From assembly GCF_000332475.2 (NCBI RefSeq), contig NZ_AOGX02000037.1:1-13533 (forward strand): DNA of 13,533 bases, read 5' to 3'. Below the pieces are notes generated by a model. It saw only the letters and a program-made list of their open reading frames with translations, was not told the origin of the DNA and ran no database searches. The stretch is from Leptospira yanagawae serovar Saopaulo str. Sao Paulo = ATCC 700523. GTDB taxonomy: Bacteria; Spirochaetota; Leptospiria; Leptospirales; Leptospiraceae. This document shows positions 1-6,048 of the stretch, piece by piece. The stretch's first letter is position 1, and every line of letters begins with the position of its first letter. The translations under genes were made by a program, and so were the position numbers.

Positions 1-88
1 CTCTTGCTTACGCAAGCCTCGTGCCAATCCCTAACGTCCCTTCCAGGGACTCAGGGTCAGCCTACGTCGGTTAGCCTATTCGATAATT
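1..88 (+). other. partial attC site (attC-0), right part
   Basis: This is the right half of an integron attC site; its left part lies outside the window. It resembles the CTAACC/GGTTAG subtype of attC seen later at 4032-4193 and 12511-12673, with the hairpin around CTTGCTTACGCAAG and the L' box GGTTAGCC near 69-76. The terminal core is the unusual GATAATTGC (82-90) instead of GTTATGC, because the next cassette (C1) supplies all but the first base of that box. Confidence 0.8.
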
Positions 89-289
89 GCAATTGGTTGA
101 TCAATAGAATAAGACGCGCAAATTTTTTTGAATGTGAGTGATGTCGATTAAAGCGGAATAAAATACATGGCTGTGTTACTCCATTTACGTCTGTTACAGG
201 ATTATTGCTTTTTTAAGAGATAAGAGAAAATTTGCGCTTGATTGGATATTACTAACGACTTAAATTCTTTTGTATTCGTAACCAACTGC
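83..289 (+). other. ORF-less integron cassette body (C1), copy 1 of a repeated cassette
   Basis: About 207 bases between two attC sites hold no reading frame of useful length on either strand. The same body recurs at 5161-5368 with only a handful of differences. The first 17 bases counted from the core G (GATAATTGCAATTGGTT, 82-98) are complementary to the last 17 (AACCAACTGCAATTATC, 280-296) except at base 11. A second inner inverted repeat pairs GCGCAAATTTT (about 116-126) with AAAATTTGCGC (about 228-238). The cassette could carry a structured RNA, a promoter or a protein-binding site. The sequence does not decide which. Confidence 0.75.
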
Positions 290-449
290 AATTATCATCC
301 GCTAACCACTTCGCTTCGGGACTAGCCCTCGCTTGGGCTGCGCCACATAGGCTTCTGGCACTCCACTTGCATACGCAAGCGTCGTTCCAGCCCCTAACGC
401 CTCTTCGAGGCTCAGGGTCAGCCTACGTTGGTTAGCTTTTTCGTTATGC
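290..449 (+). other. attC site (attC-1)
   Basis: The left R box is AATTATC (290-296), a non-canonical version matched by the start of its own cassette. The right box is GTTATGC (443-449), canonical GTTRRRY. The L boxes are CTAACC (near 302) and GGTTAG (near 430). The interior holds short hairpins such as GCCCTCGCTTGGGC and CTTGCATACGCAAG. It belongs to the CTAACC subtype and is almost identical to the site at 5369-5528, which ends the sister cassette. Confidence 0.9.
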
Positions 450-560
450 GACATGAGCTAAAAATTCATTTTATTTAAAATTTTGAAGGATGGAAGAAAT
501 TGAATAGCGTAACTATTTTTTAGTTGCAATTTCCTCGCTTTCGAGTTAATTTACAATTTA

Positions 561-821
561 GTGTCCAAAAAAGATAAGCTTTTAGCTAGATTATTATCCA
601 AACCAAAGGATTTTACTTACGATGAACTCAGAAAGCTTTTGAATGGATTCAATTATACAGAAGACAATTCTGGAAAATCTTCTGGATCAAGAGTTGCTTG
701 GATACATGAAAAAGGAAAACATGTGATTCGGCTGCACAAGCCTCATCCTGGTAATATTTTAAAGGCATACCAAATCAATCAAATTATTGATGAATTAAAA
801 TCGGAAGGGTATTTAGAATGA
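561..821 (+). CDS. hicA: HicA-type mRNA interferase toxin
   Basis: The 86-residue product has the length and pattern of HicA toxins, small double-stranded-RNA-binding-like proteins that cleave mRNA. An N-terminal helix region (LLARLLSKPKDFTYDELRKLL) is followed by the conserved GKSSGSRVAWIHE strand segment and the HKPHPG motif, then a C-terminal helix (QINQIIDELKSEGYL). The only credible start is GTG at 561; no good Shine-Dalgarno lies before it, and the 110 bases between the attC and this start may carry the promoter. The stop overlaps the start of the next gene by four bases (ATGA), the usual translational coupling of toxin and antitoxin. It is the first gene of cassette C2. Family assignment is from sequence pattern only. 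Confidence 0.88.
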   Translation: MSKKDKLLARLLSKPKDFTYDELRKLLNGFNYTEDNSGKSSGSRVAWIHEKGKHVIRLHKPHPGNILKAYQINQIIDELKSEGYLE

Positions 822-1171
822 AAGATTTAATGGAATATAAAGGATATCTTGGTTCTGTTCATTTTGATTCAGAAGATGAAATTTTCTATGGAAAAATTGA
901 AGGAATCGAAGATTTAATTTCTTTTGAAGGAAAATCTGTTAATGAAATAAAAAAAGCATTCATTGAATCAGTTGATGATTATCTTCACTTATGCATAAAA
1001 GCTAAAAAAGATCCAGAAAAATCTTTTAAAGGTTCTTTCAATGTCAGAATCCCAACTGACCTTCACAGAAAAGCTTACCGAAAATCTTTGATAGAAGGAA
1101 TTTCTTTAAATCAATTAGTTCAAAAAGCTATTGAAAAGGAAATCAAACAAGACAAAGCTCACGTCGCATAA
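818..1171 (+). CDS. hicB: HicB-type antitoxin
   Basis: The 117-residue product is a HicB antitoxin. Residues 5-75 resemble the partial RNase H-like fold of the family (YKGYLGSVHFDSEDEIFYGKI, then GIEDLISFEGKSVNEIKKAF and the SVDDYLHLCIKAKKDPEK helix). The C-terminal part (FNVRIPTDLHRKAYRKSLIE, then SLNQLVQKAIEKEI) is a ribbon-helix-helix or Arc-like DNA-binding unit. Such proteins block HicA and repress their own operon. The TAA stop lies inside the left core box of the following attC, so the gene ends exactly where the recombination site begins. The last 17 codons are repeated at 1366-1417, which I attribute to misassembly and not to a real duplication. Confidence 0.88.
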   Translation: MKDLMEYKGYLGSVHFDSEDEIFYGKIEGIEDLISFEGKSVNEIKKAFIESVDDYLHLCIKAKKDPEKSFKGSFNVRIPTDLHRKAYRKSLIEGISLNQLVQKAIEKEIKQDKAHVA

Positions 1172-1314
1172 CAGCGACTTACCGCTACGCTTCGGGACAA
1201 GCCCTCGCTCGGGCTAAGCCAAATTCCCCTTCTGGCATTCGCCTTGCTTACGCAAGCTACATGCCAGTCCCTAACGTCCCGACGGGACTCGAGGGGTCGG
1301 GAACTTCGGTAAGT
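1166..1314 (+). other. attC-2, truncated artefactual copy
   Basis: It starts with GCATAAC (1166-1172) and runs to CGGTAAG at about 1307-1313, where the linker sequence cuts in before the right core box. It repeats the complete site at 1412-1572, with several small indels. It should not be counted as a separate recombination site. Confidence 0.85.
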
Positions 1315-1355
1315 TCGTATAACTTCGTATATGTATGCTATACGAAGTTATAACG
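1315..1355 (+). other. embedded lox-bearing 454 paired-end library linker (artefact)
   Basis: This stretch matches, to my memory, the 42-base 454 Titanium paired-end linker with one deleted A and one altered base near its end. Within it, 1319-1331 and 1339-1351 are the two 13-bp arms of a P1 loxP site (ATAACTTCGTATA and TATACGAAGTTAT), around a 7-base spacer; genuine loxP has an 8-base spacer. It interrupts an attC and stands between two copies of the same genomic sequence. It is synthetic DNA and not part of the organism. Confidence 0.9.
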
Positions 1356-1411
1356 AAATTACGAATCAAAAAGCTATTGAAAAGGAAATCAAACAAGACA
1401 AAGCTCACGTC

Positions 1412-1572
1412 GCATAACAGCGACTTACCGCTACGCTTCGGGACAAGCCCTCGCTCGGGCTAAGCCAAATTCCCCTTCTGGCATTCGCCTTGCTTACGCA
1501 AGCTACATGCCAGTCCCTAACGTCCCGACGGGACTCAGGGTCGGGGAACTTCGGTAAGTCTATTCGTTATGC
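1412..1572 (+). other. attC site (attC-2)
   Basis: The complete site runs from GCATAAC (1412-1418) to GTTATGC (1566-1572). The L boxes GACTTACCG and CGGTAAGTC are perfectly complementary. The interior includes the hairpins GCCCTCGCTCGGGC, CTTGCTTACGCAAG and GTCCCGACGGGAC, and a TTCCCC/GGGGAA stem. It is of the CTTACC subtype and closes the hicAB cassette. Confidence 0.92.
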
Positions 1573-1638
1573 GAAATGACCTGAAAAATCTAAAAAAGTA
1601 AATTGACTAAATTATTTATAACATAACACGTGGTAGAC

Positions 1639-1965
1639 ATGTCAAGATATACAATAAGAATTGAATTACATAACATTCAAGAGAACCAGTCTGCATATTC
1701 AGACTTGCACAAAGAAATGCAAAAGAACGGATTTTCAAAAACAATACAATCAAAAAGTCAAACCTACATTCTGCCAAATGGAGAATACAACTATTTGTCT
1801 ACAAACGAAAGTATAGATGAGATCTTATCAAAAGTTAAAAATATAACAAAAATTACTAAACTTAAATCCTCAATATTAATAACAGAATCAAGTAAAAGAG
1901 TATGGACAAATCTGGAAAAAGAAGAAGACTACTTAGATTTCACTTCAGAAACAGAAGATTTTTAA
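1639..1965 (+). CDS. small GhoS/DUF2622-like protein
   Basis: The 108-residue product begins MSRYTIRIELHN and has the pattern of small DUF2622 proteins, the family that includes the type V antitoxin endoribonuclease GhoS: a first beta strand, a Y..LH..M...GF helix (AYSDLHKEMQKNGFSK), a YILPNGEY segment, and a second beta-alpha unit ending in SSILITES. I prefer ATG at 1639 because family members start with this Met; GTG at 1630 would add three residues. Neither start has a clear ribosome-binding site. No small membrane toxin like GhoT is visible beside it, so a toxin-antitoxin role is not supported. It is the first gene of cassette C3, 23 bases before a lipoprotein gene. Confidence 0.65.
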   Translation: MSRYTIRIELHNIQENQSAYSDLHKEMQKNGFSKTIQSKSQTYILPNGEYNYLSTNESIDEILSKVKNITKITKLKSSILITESSKRVWTNLEKEEDYLDFTSETEDF

Positions 1966-1988
1966 TCGATCTAAAATAAGGAATACTC

Positions 1989-2786
1989 ATGAACAATTAT
2001 TTTACCAAAGCATTTTTAGTTCTCTTAAGTATCGTAATTTCACAATGTGCAACTCAAAGCGCAATCGATAATCCCAAATTAAATTCTCAAGATAATTTGA
2101 ATGTATTTAATGAGATATTATTTAAATCCAAAGTTGCTGAATTAACAGGCACCCTAAAAGAAAATAGCATTGTTGAAATATCCGAGGATAATCCAATAGA
2201 TTCTAAAATATATGATTTTTATGCCATCCATTATGATGAAAAAGAAAATCGAGGAATTTGGAACACAAGTCAATTCGATTTAAATGAATTTATATTCAAT
2301 GAAAAACTTCAATATAGAAAAGAATTAAAGAATAGCATTAAGTATGCTTTATTTATAGAAACACTAAATACAAACAATGTAAACGAATACGATTTTAACA
2401 AAGAAGAATATAATTTCAAAACTTCATTTGCAAACGCAAGCCTAGGAGGATCTTTTCCCCCTAGATTCATCAATAATTTTCTAGAAAATTTTGATAGTCT
2501 AGTTAAGGTAAAGATTGATCCTAAAACCGCAAAAATGATAAATGCAACAGTAACTGAAAATAGATATTCACCTGCCAAAGTTAAAGAAAACAAATTGTTA
2601 GGAAAACTTATAACTCTATATGAAATTAATATTCATAATAAGGAAATTTCCGAAAATGATTGTTTAAACTTTATGGGCAGCAAGTGTATAAAATTTGGAC
2701 GAGTTAAAAAGAAAATTAAATATATAGACTACAAACTGATCAAATATAATTACATATACAATAATCAGGAATTTAAAAATTATTAA
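1989..2786 (+). CDS. putative lipoprotein, function unknown
   Basis: The 265-residue product starts with a short charged end, a hydrophobic run (AFLVLLSIVIS) and Cys20 in ISQCAT, a plausible lipobox of the relaxed spirochaete type. The mature part is rich in Asn, Lys and Glu and shows no domain that I recognise. A good ribosome-binding site (AAGGA) lies seven bases before ATG 1989. It sits downstream of the GhoS-like gene in the same cassette, C3, and may be cotranscribed. The stop codon falls six bases before the left end of the IS3-family element, so the insertion leaves the coding region whole. The product is probably anchored in the cell envelope. Confidence 0.8.
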   Translation: MNNYFTKAFLVLLSIVISQCATQSAIDNPKLNSQDNLNVFNEILFKSKVAELTGTLKENSIVEISEDNPIDSKIYDFYAIHYDEKENRGIWNTSQFDLNEFIFNEKLQYRKELKNSIKYALFIETLNTNNVNEYDFNKEEYNFKTSFANASLGGSFPPRFINNFLENFDSLVKVKIDPKTAKMINATVTENRYSPAKVKENKLLGKLITLYEINIHNKEISENDCLNFMGSKCIKFGRVKKKIKYIDYKLIKYNYIYNNQEFKNY

Positions 2787-2788
2787 TC

Positions 2789-2792
2789 CTCC
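2789..2792. repeat. 4-bp target site duplication, left (CTCC)
   Basis: CTCC directly precedes the left TGACCTGC end of the insertion sequence and is repeated at 3980-3983 after its right end. Removing the element and one CTCC rebuilds continuous cassette sequence. Confidence 0.8.
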
Positions 2793-2859
2793 TGACCTGC
2801 TCCCCAAAAACTGCACCGATATTTAAGTTAGTTTTCTCCGATATTAAGGAGAGAGCATT

Positions 2860-3126
2860 ATGGCAAGAAAGAAGATAGAAGAAAGCGAGATTTTTCGGAT
2901 ATTAAAGGAAGCAGAAACAGGTATTCCAATCAAGGAACTTTCACGAAAATACGGAATCACTGAACAAACATTTTATCGCTGGCGTAACAAGTATGGAGGA
3001 ATGGAGCTTAGCGAAATCAAGAAGATGAAGGCACTCGAGCAGGAAAATTCAAATCTCAAAAGATTGGTAGCTGACATGGCTCTCGAAATCCAAGCAATTA
3101 AGAATGTTTTGGGAAAAAAGTTTTGA
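2860..3126 (+). CDS. IS3-family transposase OrfA
   Basis: The 88-residue protein is the DNA-binding OrfA of an IS3-family element. A helix-turn-helix of the Transposase_8/HTH_Tnp type covers about residues 8-45 (IFRILKEAETGIPIKELSRK, then YGITEQTFYRWRNKYGG). A leucine-zipper-like coiled coil follows at about 52-82 (LEQENSNLKRLVADMALEIQ). The gene starts at ATG 2860 after a GGAGAG ribosome-binding site. It ends with GGA-AAA-AAG-TTT-TGA, where a programmed -1 frameshift would fuse it to OrfB. Confidence 0.95.
   Translation: MARKKIEESEIFRILKEAETGIPIKELSRKYGITEQTFYRWRNKYGGMELSEIKKMKALEQENSNLKRLVADMALEIQAIKNVLGKKF
3114..3120 (+). promoter_or_regulatory. programmed -1 frameshift slippery heptamer A_AAA_AAG
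   Basis: Read in the orfA frame, the sequence is ggA-AAA-AAG, the classic X_XXY_YYZ slippery heptamer of IS3-family elements, four codons or fewer from the orfA stop. The orfB frame is -1 relative to orfA. Slippage would give a fused OrfAB transposase that reads GKK-VLSRSTKER across the junction. Confidence 0.8.
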
Positions 3127-3926
3127 GCAGATCAACGAAGGAGAGAGCAGTTGATCTGCTAGTTGAAGAGGGACTTTCTCTAAACAGAAGCCTAGATGTT
3201 GTTCTTCTTCCTAAATCAAGTTATTATTATCAGCCGAAAGCTATTGATGAAGAGACAATGAACGAAATTCGAAGACTTGCTTTTCGATGGAAACGGGAAG
3301 GCTATCGACGAATTTACCGAAGGTTAAGAAGGTCGGGTAGGACAATCAATCATAAGAAAGTATATCGACTATATTGCTTAGAAGGGCTTAAAATAAGGAC
3401 AAAACCGAAGCGAAAGAAAAGAAATGCATCATCACAGCAACTACCATTGCCTAAGAATTCAAACGAAGTTTGGTCAATGGACTTTGTTTTCGAACGGACG
3501 ATTGATGGAAGAAAGCAAAGAATTTTAACAGGTATTGATCATTTAACAAGAGAGAATACCATACTTCAGGCAGAGTTTACTTTTTCGTCAGAAAAGTTGA
3601 TCAGATATTTAAACACCCTCGAAAGACTTCCAAGAGCATTTGTTTTGGATAATGGAACAGAATTTACATCCAAAGACTTCCAGAAATGGGCAGAAGATAA
3701 GGGGATAGAAATTCACTTTATTGAAAAAGGAAAACCAACACAAAATGCATTTATAGAAAGTTTCAATGGTAAACTTAGAGATGAGTGTTTGAATCTACAC
3801 TACTTTAAAAATCAAAGAGAGTTAACCGATGCTTTGCGAATTTTCCAAAAGGAATACAACGACGAGCGTCTTCACTCTTCATTGAATTACTTGACTCCTT
3901 CAGAGTTTAAGCGATCTTATGGTTGA
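3123..3926 (+). CDS. IS3-family transposase OrfB (DDE integrase domain)
   Basis: The 267-residue frame carries the catalytic domain of an IS3-family transposase. An HTH_21-like region occupies about residues 40-95 (FRWKREGYRRIYRRLRR). The rve integrase core has D120 in WSMDF, D176 in VLDNGTEFT and E212 in NAFIESFNGKLRDECLN; the last two are separated by 35 residues, giving a standard DD(35)E triad. The C-terminal YNDERLHSSLNYLTPSEF motif is typical. The formal start is TTG 3123, overlapping the orfA stop, but the active enzyme is more likely the OrfAB frameshift fusion. All catalytic residues are present, so this copy looks active. Confidence 0.95.
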   Translation: MSRSTKERAVDLLVEEGLSLNRSLDVVLLPKSSYYYQPKAIDEETMNEIRRLAFRWKREGYRRIYRRLRRSGRTINHKKVYRLYCLEGLKIRTKPKRKKRNASSQQLPLPKNSNEVWSMDFVFERTIDGRKQRILTGIDHLTRENTILQAEFTFSSEKLIRYLNTLERLPRAFVLDNGTEFTSKDFQKWAEDKGIEIHFIEKGKPTQNAFIESFNGKLRDECLNLHYFKNQRELTDALRIFQKEYNDERLHSSLNYLTPSEFKRSYG

Positions 3927-3979
3927 AATGTTTAGAGAAAACTAACTTATCCATTGGTACTGAAAATGGGGGCAGGTCA

Positions 3980-3983
3980 CTCC
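3980..3983. repeat. 4-bp target site duplication, right (CTCC)
   Basis: This is the right partner of the duplication at 2789-2792, directly after GCAGGTCA. Its complement GGAG also appears beside the second IS copy (6045-6048), where it does not belong. Confidence 0.8.
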
Positions 3984-4031
3984 TAATTCTTACGAACAGT
4001 AGTCTCTGCTTTGATTCATAAAGGTCACTTC

Positions 4032-4193
4032 GCATAACAGCGACTAACCGCTTCGCTTCGGGACGAGCCCTCGCTTGGGCTGCGCCACATAGGCTTCTGG
4101 CACTCCCCTTGCATTCGCAAGTGTCGTTCCAGTCCCTAACGTCCCGTTCGGGACTCAGGGCCAGCCTACGTCGGTTAGTCTAGTTCGTTATAC
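4032..4193 (+). other. attC site (attC-3)
   Basis: The site runs from GCATAAC (4032-4038) to GTTATAC (4187-4193). It begins with AGCGACTAACCGC and ends with GGTTAGTC, the CTAACC subtype with the CACATAGGCTTCTGGCAC spacer. It closes cassette C3. The bases just before it (GGTCACTTC) pair with the cassette start at 1574-1582, apart from the conserved A-C position. Confidence 0.92.
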
Positions 4194-4223
4194 GTAATCG
4201 CCAAAATCTTTATAGGAAATTCA

Positions 4224-4988
4224 ATGAGCAATACACAAGAAAAAAAGATATTATCACAGTTTTTAACAAATATAAAATTTCTAATGAACAGTTCAAATGA
4301 TGACGGATTTGAAGCATTAGAAGGAATCATAAACTTTATGAAAAAAGAATCCCTTTTTCATGAAATAATCAATAAGCTAGAGGAAACAGAATATTCCGAG
4401 GAAATACTTTATAAAGGAAGAGATTATAACAAATATAAGTTACCATCCAATTCAGACCAAAGAAACTCATTTATTTGGTCACTAATCAATGATTGGGTTA
4501 CTAATCATAAAAATGAGGAGTATTTTAATCTAGGAGATCTATACGGAGGTAAAACAACGAAAATAGATGACCATGTAATAAATTTTCATGATTTAGTATT
4601 GCGACCATTTTTTGAAGGAATATATACCGATCTTGATTTAGAAATCAGCAAAACTGGAAAACAAGAGACAAATATAAACATTTCGAACACTAGCGGACCT
4701 GTTACTGTTCAATCAAACACAACTAGTTCAACAATTAACGTAGCTAGTGATATAAATTCCAATATTCTTGAATTAATTAAGGAAATAAATCTATCAAATT
4801 ACAAAGAAAAAAACAAACTCATTTCACTTCTAAAAATATTATCAGAGAACAGTGAGGAAAGATTAAAAGACAAAGGATTTCTAGAGTTACTTATGGATAA
4901 ATGGAATCCTTATTTATCTCTAATAGAAAGTTCTCAACATGCAATTTCTTTCGGAAAATTAATTGCTCCATTTTTAACACATTTATAA
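4224..4988 (+). CDS. uncharacterised 254-aa protein with a polar beta-type linker
   Basis: I do not recognise the family. The product has no signal peptide. Residues 1-150 are mainly helical with many acidic and lysine residues. Residues about 150-175 are a Ser/Thr/Asn/Val-rich strand region (TNINISNTSGPVTVQSNTTS), and about 178-254 are again helical, with a moderately hydrophobic end (HAISFGKLIAPFLTHL). Helical domains joined by an Asn/Thr/Val beta segment also occur in some Abi-type defence proteins, which makes defence a weak possibility only. ATG 4224 has an AGGAAA ribosome-binding site about five bases upstream. It is the only gene of cassette C4, 30 bases after attC-3 and 16 bases before attC-4. 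Confidence 0.75.
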   Translation: MSNTQEKKILSQFLTNIKFLMNSSNDDGFEALEGIINFMKKESLFHEIINKLEETEYSEEILYKGRDYNKYKLPSNSDQRNSFIWSLINDWVTNHKNEEYFNLGDLYGGKTTKIDDHVINFHDLVLRPFFEGIYTDLDLEISKTGKQETNINISNTSGPVTVQSNTTSSTINVASDINSNILELIKEINLSNYKEKNKLISLLKILSENSEERLKDKGFLELLMDKWNPYLSLIESSQHAISFGKLIAPFLTHL

Positions 4989-5004
4989 TAAAGTTGGCGA
5001 CTTC

Positions 5005-5166
5005 GTATAACAGCGACTTACCGCTACGCTTCGGGACAAGCCCTCGCTCGGCCTCCGGCAAATTCCCCTTCTGGCATTCGCCTTGCCTTCGCAAGCTACA
5101 TGCCAGTCCCTAACGTCCCGTTGGGACTCAGGGGCGGGGAACTTCGGTAAGTCTAGTTCGATAATT
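5005..5166 (+). other. attC site (attC-4)
   Basis: The site starts with GTATAAC (5005-5011) and has the GACTTACCG/CGGTAAGTC L boxes. Its right core is GATAATT (5160-5166) because the following cassette is ORF-less C5, which brings its own non-canonical core. It is the CTTACC subtype, with some differences in the interior (GGCCTCCGGC instead of GGGCTAAGCC). Confidence 0.9.
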
Positions 5167-5368
5167 GCAATTGGTTGATCAATAGAATAAGACGCGCAAA
5201 TTTTTTTGAATGTGAGTGATGTCGATTTAAGCGGGATTAAATACAAGGCTGTGTTACTCCATTTACGTCTGTTACAGAATTATTGCTTTTTTAAGAGATA
5301 AGAGAAAAATTTGCGCTTGATTGGATATTACTAACGACTTAAATTTCTTTGTATTCGTAACCAACTGC
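5161..5368 (+). other. ORF-less integron cassette body (C5), copy 2
   Basis: This is the second copy of the gene-less cassette at 83-289, in the same orientation and with only scattered substitutions and small indels, for example GTCGATTTAAGCGGGA in place of GTCGATTAAAGCGGAA. The terminal complementarity GATAATTGCAATTGGTT / AACCAACTGCAATTATC and its single base-11 mismatch are conserved. The inner stem is 12 bp here (GCGCAAATTTTT / AAAAATTTGCGC). Conservation without coding capacity suggests that the DNA or its RNA is what matters, or that the duplication is recent. Confidence 0.75.
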
Positions 5369-5528
5369 AATTATCATCCGCTAACCACTTCGCTTCGGGA
5401 CGAGCCCTCGCTTGGGCTTCGCCACATAGGCTTCTGGCACTCCACTTGCCTACGCAAGCGTCGTTCCAGCCCCTAACGCCTCTTCGAGGCTCAGGGTCAG
5501 CCTACGTTGGTTAGCTAGTTCGTTATAC
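5369..5528 (+). other. attC site (attC-5)
   Basis: The left core is the non-canonical AATTATC (5369-5375); the right core is GTTATAC (5522-5528). The interior is nearly identical to attC-1, including the CCTCTTCGAGG hairpin found only in these two sites. The attC and the ORF-less body therefore moved or duplicated as one cassette. Confidence 0.9.
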
Positions 5529-5663
5529 GTCATAGCAAAAAGGAACAACACATGAAACTAAAAAAACTAAATATTAAGAACTTTAGAGGAATTAATGGAG
5601 ATCAGAATTCAATTGATTTCTCCAAATCAGATATTCTTTTTCTCATCGGAAAAAATAATGTTG

Positions 5664-6044
5664 TGACCTGCCCCCATTTTCAGTACCAATGGATAAGTTA
5701 GTTTTCTCTAAACATTTCAACCATAAGATCGCTTAAACTCTGAAGGAGTCAAGTAATTCAATGAAGAGTGAAGACGCTCGTCGTTGTATTCCTTTTGGAA
5801 AATTCGCAAAGCATCGGTTAACTCTCTTTGATTTTTAAAGTAGTGTAGATTCAAACACTCATCTCTAAGTTTACCATTGAAACTTTCTATAAATGCTATT
5901 TTGTGTTTGGTTTTCCTTTTTCAATAAAGTGAATTTCTATCCCCTTATCTCGTAATAACTTCGTATAGCATACATTATACGAAGTTATACGAATATCGGA
6001 GAAAACTAACTTAAATATCGGTGCAGTTTTTGGGGAGCAGGTCA
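5664..6044 (-). mobile_element. second IS3-family copy, collapsed in assembly, inserted in the OLD gene
   Basis: Bases 5664-5950 are the reverse complement of the right part of IS copy 1 (3695-3979) with two extra T bases. Bases 5993-6044 are the reverse complement of its left end (2793-2844). Between them is a lox-type library linker (5951-5992) in place of about 849 bp of the element. Both IS ends are joined to the OLD gene, so a real insertion in the minus orientation is likely. The internal gap is an assembly failure and not a biological deletion. The flanks do not match: GTTG on the left and GGAG on the right. Confidence 0.88.
5951..5992 (+). other. embedded 454 paired-end library linker with a perfect loxP core (artefact)
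   Basis: The 42 bases agree, to my memory, exactly with the second-orientation 454 Titanium paired-end linker. They include a perfect 34-bp P1 loxP at 5955-5988: 13-bp arms ATAACTTCGTATA and TATACGAAGTTAT around spacer GCATACAT. It stands in the middle of a collapsed insertion sequence, just where a repeat-induced assembly gap would be expected. It is not native DNA. Confidence 0.93.
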
Positions 6045-6048
6045 GGAG
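6045..6048. other. mismatched IS flank (GGAG) taken from the other IS copy
   Basis: The left flank of this insertion ends in GTTG (5660-5663). A 4-bp duplication would also need GTTG here, which would give GTTG-GAAAAACAACA and restore GKNNVGKTT. Instead the assembly has GGAG, the complement of the CTCC duplication of IS copy 1. The four bases were probably carried over from the collapsed repeat consensus. Confidence 0.65.

Larger units (their letters stand above)
1120..1365. repeat. first copy of a 246-bp unit, with the lox linker at its end: probable assembly artefact
   Basis: Bases 1120-1314 contain the 3' end of hicB and most of its attC, and the same sequence returns from 1366 at an offset of 246. 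The two copies differ by small insertions and deletions near 1290-1302 of the kind produced by pyrosequencing reads. Between them lies a lox-containing library linker (1315-1355). The simplest reading is that a chimeric or untrimmed paired-end read was built into the contig, and that the genome has one hicB end and one attC here. Confidence 0.85.
2793..3979 (+). mobile_element. complete IS3-family insertion sequence (IS407-group type), copy 1
   Basis: The 1187-bp element has terminal inverted repeats beginning TGACCTGC. The left end (2793-2838) and the complement of the right end (3935-3979) are similar for about 46 bases and share an AAGTTAGTTTTCTC block. CTCC flanks it on both sides (2789-2792 and 3980-3983), a 4-bp target duplication that fits the IS407 group. 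It contains overlapping orfA and orfB with a frameshift signal. It lies at the end of cassette C3, between the lipoprotein gene and attC-3. The first bases of C3 (1566 on) are complementary to the bases before attC-3, so the element landed inside an existing cassette. Confidence 0.95.

Noticed and set aside
82..296. The gene-less repeat as a MITE, because of its 17-bp terminal inverted repeats
   Set aside because: Ordinary gene cassettes here show the same terminal complementarity with the same mismatch at base 11, and both copies lie exactly between attC boundaries without target duplications.
1315..1355. A native Cre/lox-like recombination site or an engineered marker-excision scar
   Set aside because: The context is a broken duplicate of genomic sequence with pyrosequencing-type indels, and the bases around the lox arms match the 454 paired-end linker. 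A deliberate knock-out scar would not duplicate 246 bp of neighbouring sequence.
2309..2593. 94-aa minus-strand frame inside the lipoprotein gene
   Set aside because: It is antisense to a better supported gene with a signal peptide and ribosome-binding site, and has no recognisable pattern. The same holds for 6161-6415 and 9888-10091 on the minus strand.
4901..5113. Reading frames across attC sites (also 4891-5094 and 4983-5246 minus, 7614-7823, 8568-8852 minus, 8715-8957, 8717-8908, 11503-11709)
   Set aside because: They translate the folded attC DNA and share recombination-site peptide strings such as PVPNVP or SRWDSGS. They are by-products of a repeated non-coding site.
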